Shown: piece by piece, positions 22,418 to 22,419 of the stretch
Layout of the letters: each line of letters opens with the position of its first letter
How positions within the stretch are numbered: position 1 is the first letter of the stretch
Source of the DNA: CAZGQY01 sp964528035
GTDB lineage: Bacteria; Pseudomonadota; Gammaproteobacteria; Methylococcales; UBA1147
Assembly: GCA_964528035.1 (NCBI GenBank)
Contig: CAZGQY010000052.1
Span: 1 to 22,419, forward strand
Reading direction: 5' to 3'
Length of the DNA: 22,419 nucleotides
Notes under the pieces: model-generated
Databases searched by the model: none
What the model was told of the DNA's origin: nothing
Seen by the model: only the letters and a program-made list of their open reading frames with translations
Position numbers and translations under genes: made by a program

Positions 22418-22419
22418 GG

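Noticed and set aside
1..22419. Circular contig inferred from matching ends
   Set aside because: The end repeats differ at base 21 and again just after base 25, so they are not a clean circular overlap. No replication gene is present.

Overview
The window reads as bacterial, Gram-negative chromosomal DNA, most likely from a gammaproteobacterium. The evidence is outer-membrane beta-barrel proteins with signal peptides, a Pel-type exopolysaccharide locus, a proteobacterial-style Rrf2/SUF regulator next to sufB, and long palindromic intergenic repeats. The genus cannot be told from the sequence. Almost everything is encoded on the + strand; one gene is on the - strand. Layout: (1) 1-214, a copy of a short interspersed repeat at the very edge, then spacer. 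(2) 215-2931, two translationally overlapping genes: a small outer-membrane beta-barrel protein and a membrane-anchored SGNH hydrolase fused to TPR repeats. (3) 2932-3918, a gene-poor stretch of about 1 kb. It holds a palindromic repeat element of about 140 bp, a 17-bp dyad, a strong sigma70-type promoter carrying two TGGGA-N5-TCCCA operators, and a leader of about 590 nt with one possible 42-codon ORF. (4) 3919-17245, one tightly packed eight-gene operon: pelD-like, pelE-like, pelF, pelG, a free-standing GH114/PelA-type hydrolase, a PelA-type deacetylase with a duplicated N-terminal module, a TPR plus beta-barrel protein in the role of PelB, and a Tat-exported GHL6-type glycosidase. (5) 17242-19867, a - strand GH114 endo-alpha-1,4-polygalactosaminidase diverging from a GH36-type alpha-galactosidase-like enzyme. 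(6) 20069-22052, a promoter with an IscR-type operator, an Rrf2 Fe-S regulator and sufB. (7) 22053-22419, a rho-independent terminator and a long imperfect inverted repeat whose right flank repeats the first bases of the window. How the genes work together (inference from known families): PelF would polymerise a UDP-amino-sugar and PelG would move the polymer across the inner membrane, with PelD/PelE as the regulatory and scaffold subcomplex. The periplasmic deacetylase and the GH114 hydrolase would modify and trim it, and the TPR-barrel would export it. The locus departs from the textbook pelABCDEFG order. PelA is split into two genes and its remaining part carries a tandem duplication. No pelC is present. 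The PelB counterpart is about half the usual length. The PelD-like protein lacks an obvious c-di-GMP I-site arginine at the expected place. Four extra secreted or exported carbohydrate-active proteins sit around the core: SGNH-TPR, GHL6, a second GH114 and the GH36-like enzyme. The whole looks like a variant Pel-like alpha-galactosaminoglycan production and remodelling island rather than a copy of the Pseudomonas system.
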